DNA of 41,958 nt, from the NCBI GenBank assembly GCA_021852055.1, contig JAJZOD010000004.1, positions 71,624 to 113,581 on the forward strand, in the 5' to 3' direction. The DNA is from Microcaldota archaeon (GTDB taxonomy: Archaea > Micrarchaeota > Micrarchaeia > Micrarchaeales > CABMGC01). The notes under the pieces were generated by a model. That model saw only the letters and a program-made list of their open reading frames with translations. It did no database searches and was not told the origin of the DNA. Of this stretch, positions 41,096-41,958 are shown piece by piece (positions within the stretch are counted from its first letter, which is position 1; each line of letters begins with the position of its first letter). The translations under genes and the position numbers were made by a program.

Positions 41096-41809
41096 ATGAC
41101 AAAGAAACTTTATTGGGAAGACGCATACGTTAAGGAGTTTGACGCTGGCGTTGTTGAAACTGGAGATAAAGGTCTTGTTCTTGATCAAACCGCTTTTTAT
41201 CCGACTGGTGGAGGCCAGGCCAACGACACAGGCAGCATATCAGTGGACGGCAGGCCGTATAGAATCACAGACGTAAGAAAAGAAGGCGAAGTTATTTATC
41301 ACGTGACTGATGAAAAGATCGAGTGTAGGAGTGGCACAAGAGTGCACGGCATTATAGACTGGGACAGGAGGTACCGACTAATGCGTTACCATACATTCCT
41401 TCATGTTATGGATGCCGTAATACATAAAAAATACGGCGGAAAGATCACTGGCGGGATAATATATCCTGACAGGGCCCATATGGACTTTGATATGCCGGAG
41501 CTCAACAGGGAGTTGGCCGTTAGAATAATAGAGGAATCTAACACGATAGCCGCTGAAGGGCATGCAGTATCTTCAAGATTTCTCACTAATGAAGAGGCTC
41601 AGAAAATACCGGAGCTTGCAAGAACAGCTCCCGGAGGTGAGATAGTAAAAGGCCTCGACAGGATACGCATTGTTGCCATAGAAGACCTTGATTTTCAAGC
41701 AGATGGCGGCACGCATGTGGCAAACACCAGTGAAATAGGATCGATGCGATTATCAGATTTCAAGAACAAGGGCACGCATAGGAAAAGGGTTGAGATAATG
41801 CTTCTGTGA
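41096..41809 (+). CDS. Alanyl-tRNA editing protein AlaX
   Basis: 237 residues, trans-editing enzyme that hydrolyses Ser-tRNA(Ala) or Gly-tRNA(Ala). The N-terminal 'FYPTGGGQANDTGSI' and the first metal motif H-x3-H in 'RYHTFLHVMDAV' match AlaX/AlaRS editing domains. The second motif is 'DGGTHVANTSEIGSM', with Asp at the place of the usual Cys and the conserved His. Size fits the medium AlaX-M class. ATG 41096 was chosen over a TTG one codon upstream. Its stop (41807-41809) abuts the end of an IS605-type element. Confidence 0.92.
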   Translation: MTKKLYWEDAYVKEFDAGVVETGDKGLVLDQTAFYPTGGGQANDTGSISVDGRPYRITDVRKEGEVIYHVTDEKIECRSGTRVHGIIDWDRRYRLMRYHTFLHVMDAVIHKKYGGKITGGIIYPDRAHMDFDMPELNRELAVRIIEESNTIAAEGHAVSSRFLTNEEAQKIPELARTAPGGEIVKGLDRIRIVAIEDLDFQADGGTHVANTSEIGSMRLSDFKNKGTHRKRVEIMLL

Positions 41810-41958
41810 CATCCTCCCACCCGTGAACGATGTGTGGGCTTCCTTTGCATTCATGCAATCACTGCATCCTGCAAAGGATGTGTTTTATCGGTTCTCAGTT
41901 CTTCAATGCGGCTTTTCGATGCCTGTTGCACCGCAGAGGCCATATCTCCCTGAGCGTG
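41808..41958 (-). mobile_element. Right end of an IS605-type (TnpB) element, continues beyond window
   Basis: On the minus strand the sequence ends with GGGTGGGAGGATGTCAC next to the AlaX stop, closely resembling right ends of tnpB elements, where a hairpin is followed by GGATGTCA. CCCAC (41816-41820) and GTGGG (41834-41838) form the terminal stem, and CATCCT/AGGATG (41865-41870/41875-41880, 4-nt loop) a second. In such elements this region is the 3' part of the omega (re)RNA. Confidence 0.65.
41851..41958 (-). CDS. TnpB C-terminal end (5' part outside window)
   Basis: Reading inward from the window edge, the frame gives 'HAQGDMASAVQQASKSRIEE' then 'LRTDKTHPLQDAVIA' and a TGA at 41851-41853. 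'GDMASAVQQASKSRIEEL' matches the C-terminal end of archaeal IS605-family TnpB. After the TGA the frame continues 'MQRKPTHRSRVGGCH', which is also TnpB-like, so the stop may be premature. Whether the full protein is intact cannot be seen. Confidence 0.6.
   Translation of the reverse strand, partial: HAQGDMASAVQQASKSRIEELRTDKTHPLQDAVIA

Overview
The window is archaeal. Evidence: an archaeal RNA polymerase subunit Rpb4 next to a DUF655 gene, a TFB with zinc ribbon and two cyclin repeats, an archaeal-type prolyl-tRNA synthetase, an STT3/AglB-like oligosaccharyltransferase, AlaX, a tRNA with an anticodon-loop intron, and many TATA boxes 22-28 nt upstream of start codons (leaderless genes). The surface-protein leader KAQSAMEYLMTYGWS and the sparse, scattered gene order suggest a small-genome DPANN lineage, most like Micrarchaeota; that assignment is inference. 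The standard genetic code fits every gene.

Layout. 1-1870: 3'-truncated surface protein (minus) with a pilin-like leader and Ig-like repeats, reading out of the window. 2083-4021: DUF655 and Rpb4 (minus), divergent from a MoxR ATPase. 4106-8442: STT3-like enzyme and three secreted or membrane proteins. 8592-8709: intron-containing tRNA(CAU), followed by an AT-richer stretch (8902-11462) with an unusual cytosolic enzyme-like protein and a DUF4143 ATPase under a palindromic operator. 11525-13421: a hypothetical gene, then a lone hisG overlapping an upstream winged-helix gene. 13745-16489: tfb, a small membrane protein and malic enzyme. 16554-20537: membrane protein, DUF488, MBL-fold protein, thioredoxin reductase, acidic membrane protein. 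20582-23524: large Ig-repeat surface protein. 23749-28453: Y-family polymerase with AMMECR1, and a tetraether-synthase-like radical SAM protein with a downstream partner.

28505-34165 is the most notable region. A 9-bp direct repeat flanks a perfect 18-bp terminal inverted repeat bounding 5.64 kb. The outer parts are pieces of one type of insertion sequence: an intact DUF2080 gene and a transposase N-terminus at the left, a transposase C-terminus at the right. Between them are an IS200-type TnpA remnant, strong hairpins, a three-gene AT-rich cassette (radical SAM with CX2CX2C, class I methyltransferase, beta-propeller-like protein) with its own promoter and a 33-codon small ORF or structured leader, and a GrpB-family gene.

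34401-41958: PLD-like membrane protein convergent with a PH-rhodanese-like protein, a CAP-domain secreted protein, HAD hydrolase, P5C-reductase-like protein, proS, tRNA-Gln and AlaX. An IS605-type tnpB right end abuts the AlaX stop codon and runs out of the window.

The envelope theme is strong: five or more secreted or surface proteins rich in N-x-S/T sequons share the window with a candidate oligosaccharyltransferase and a candidate lipid-modifying radical SAM enzyme.
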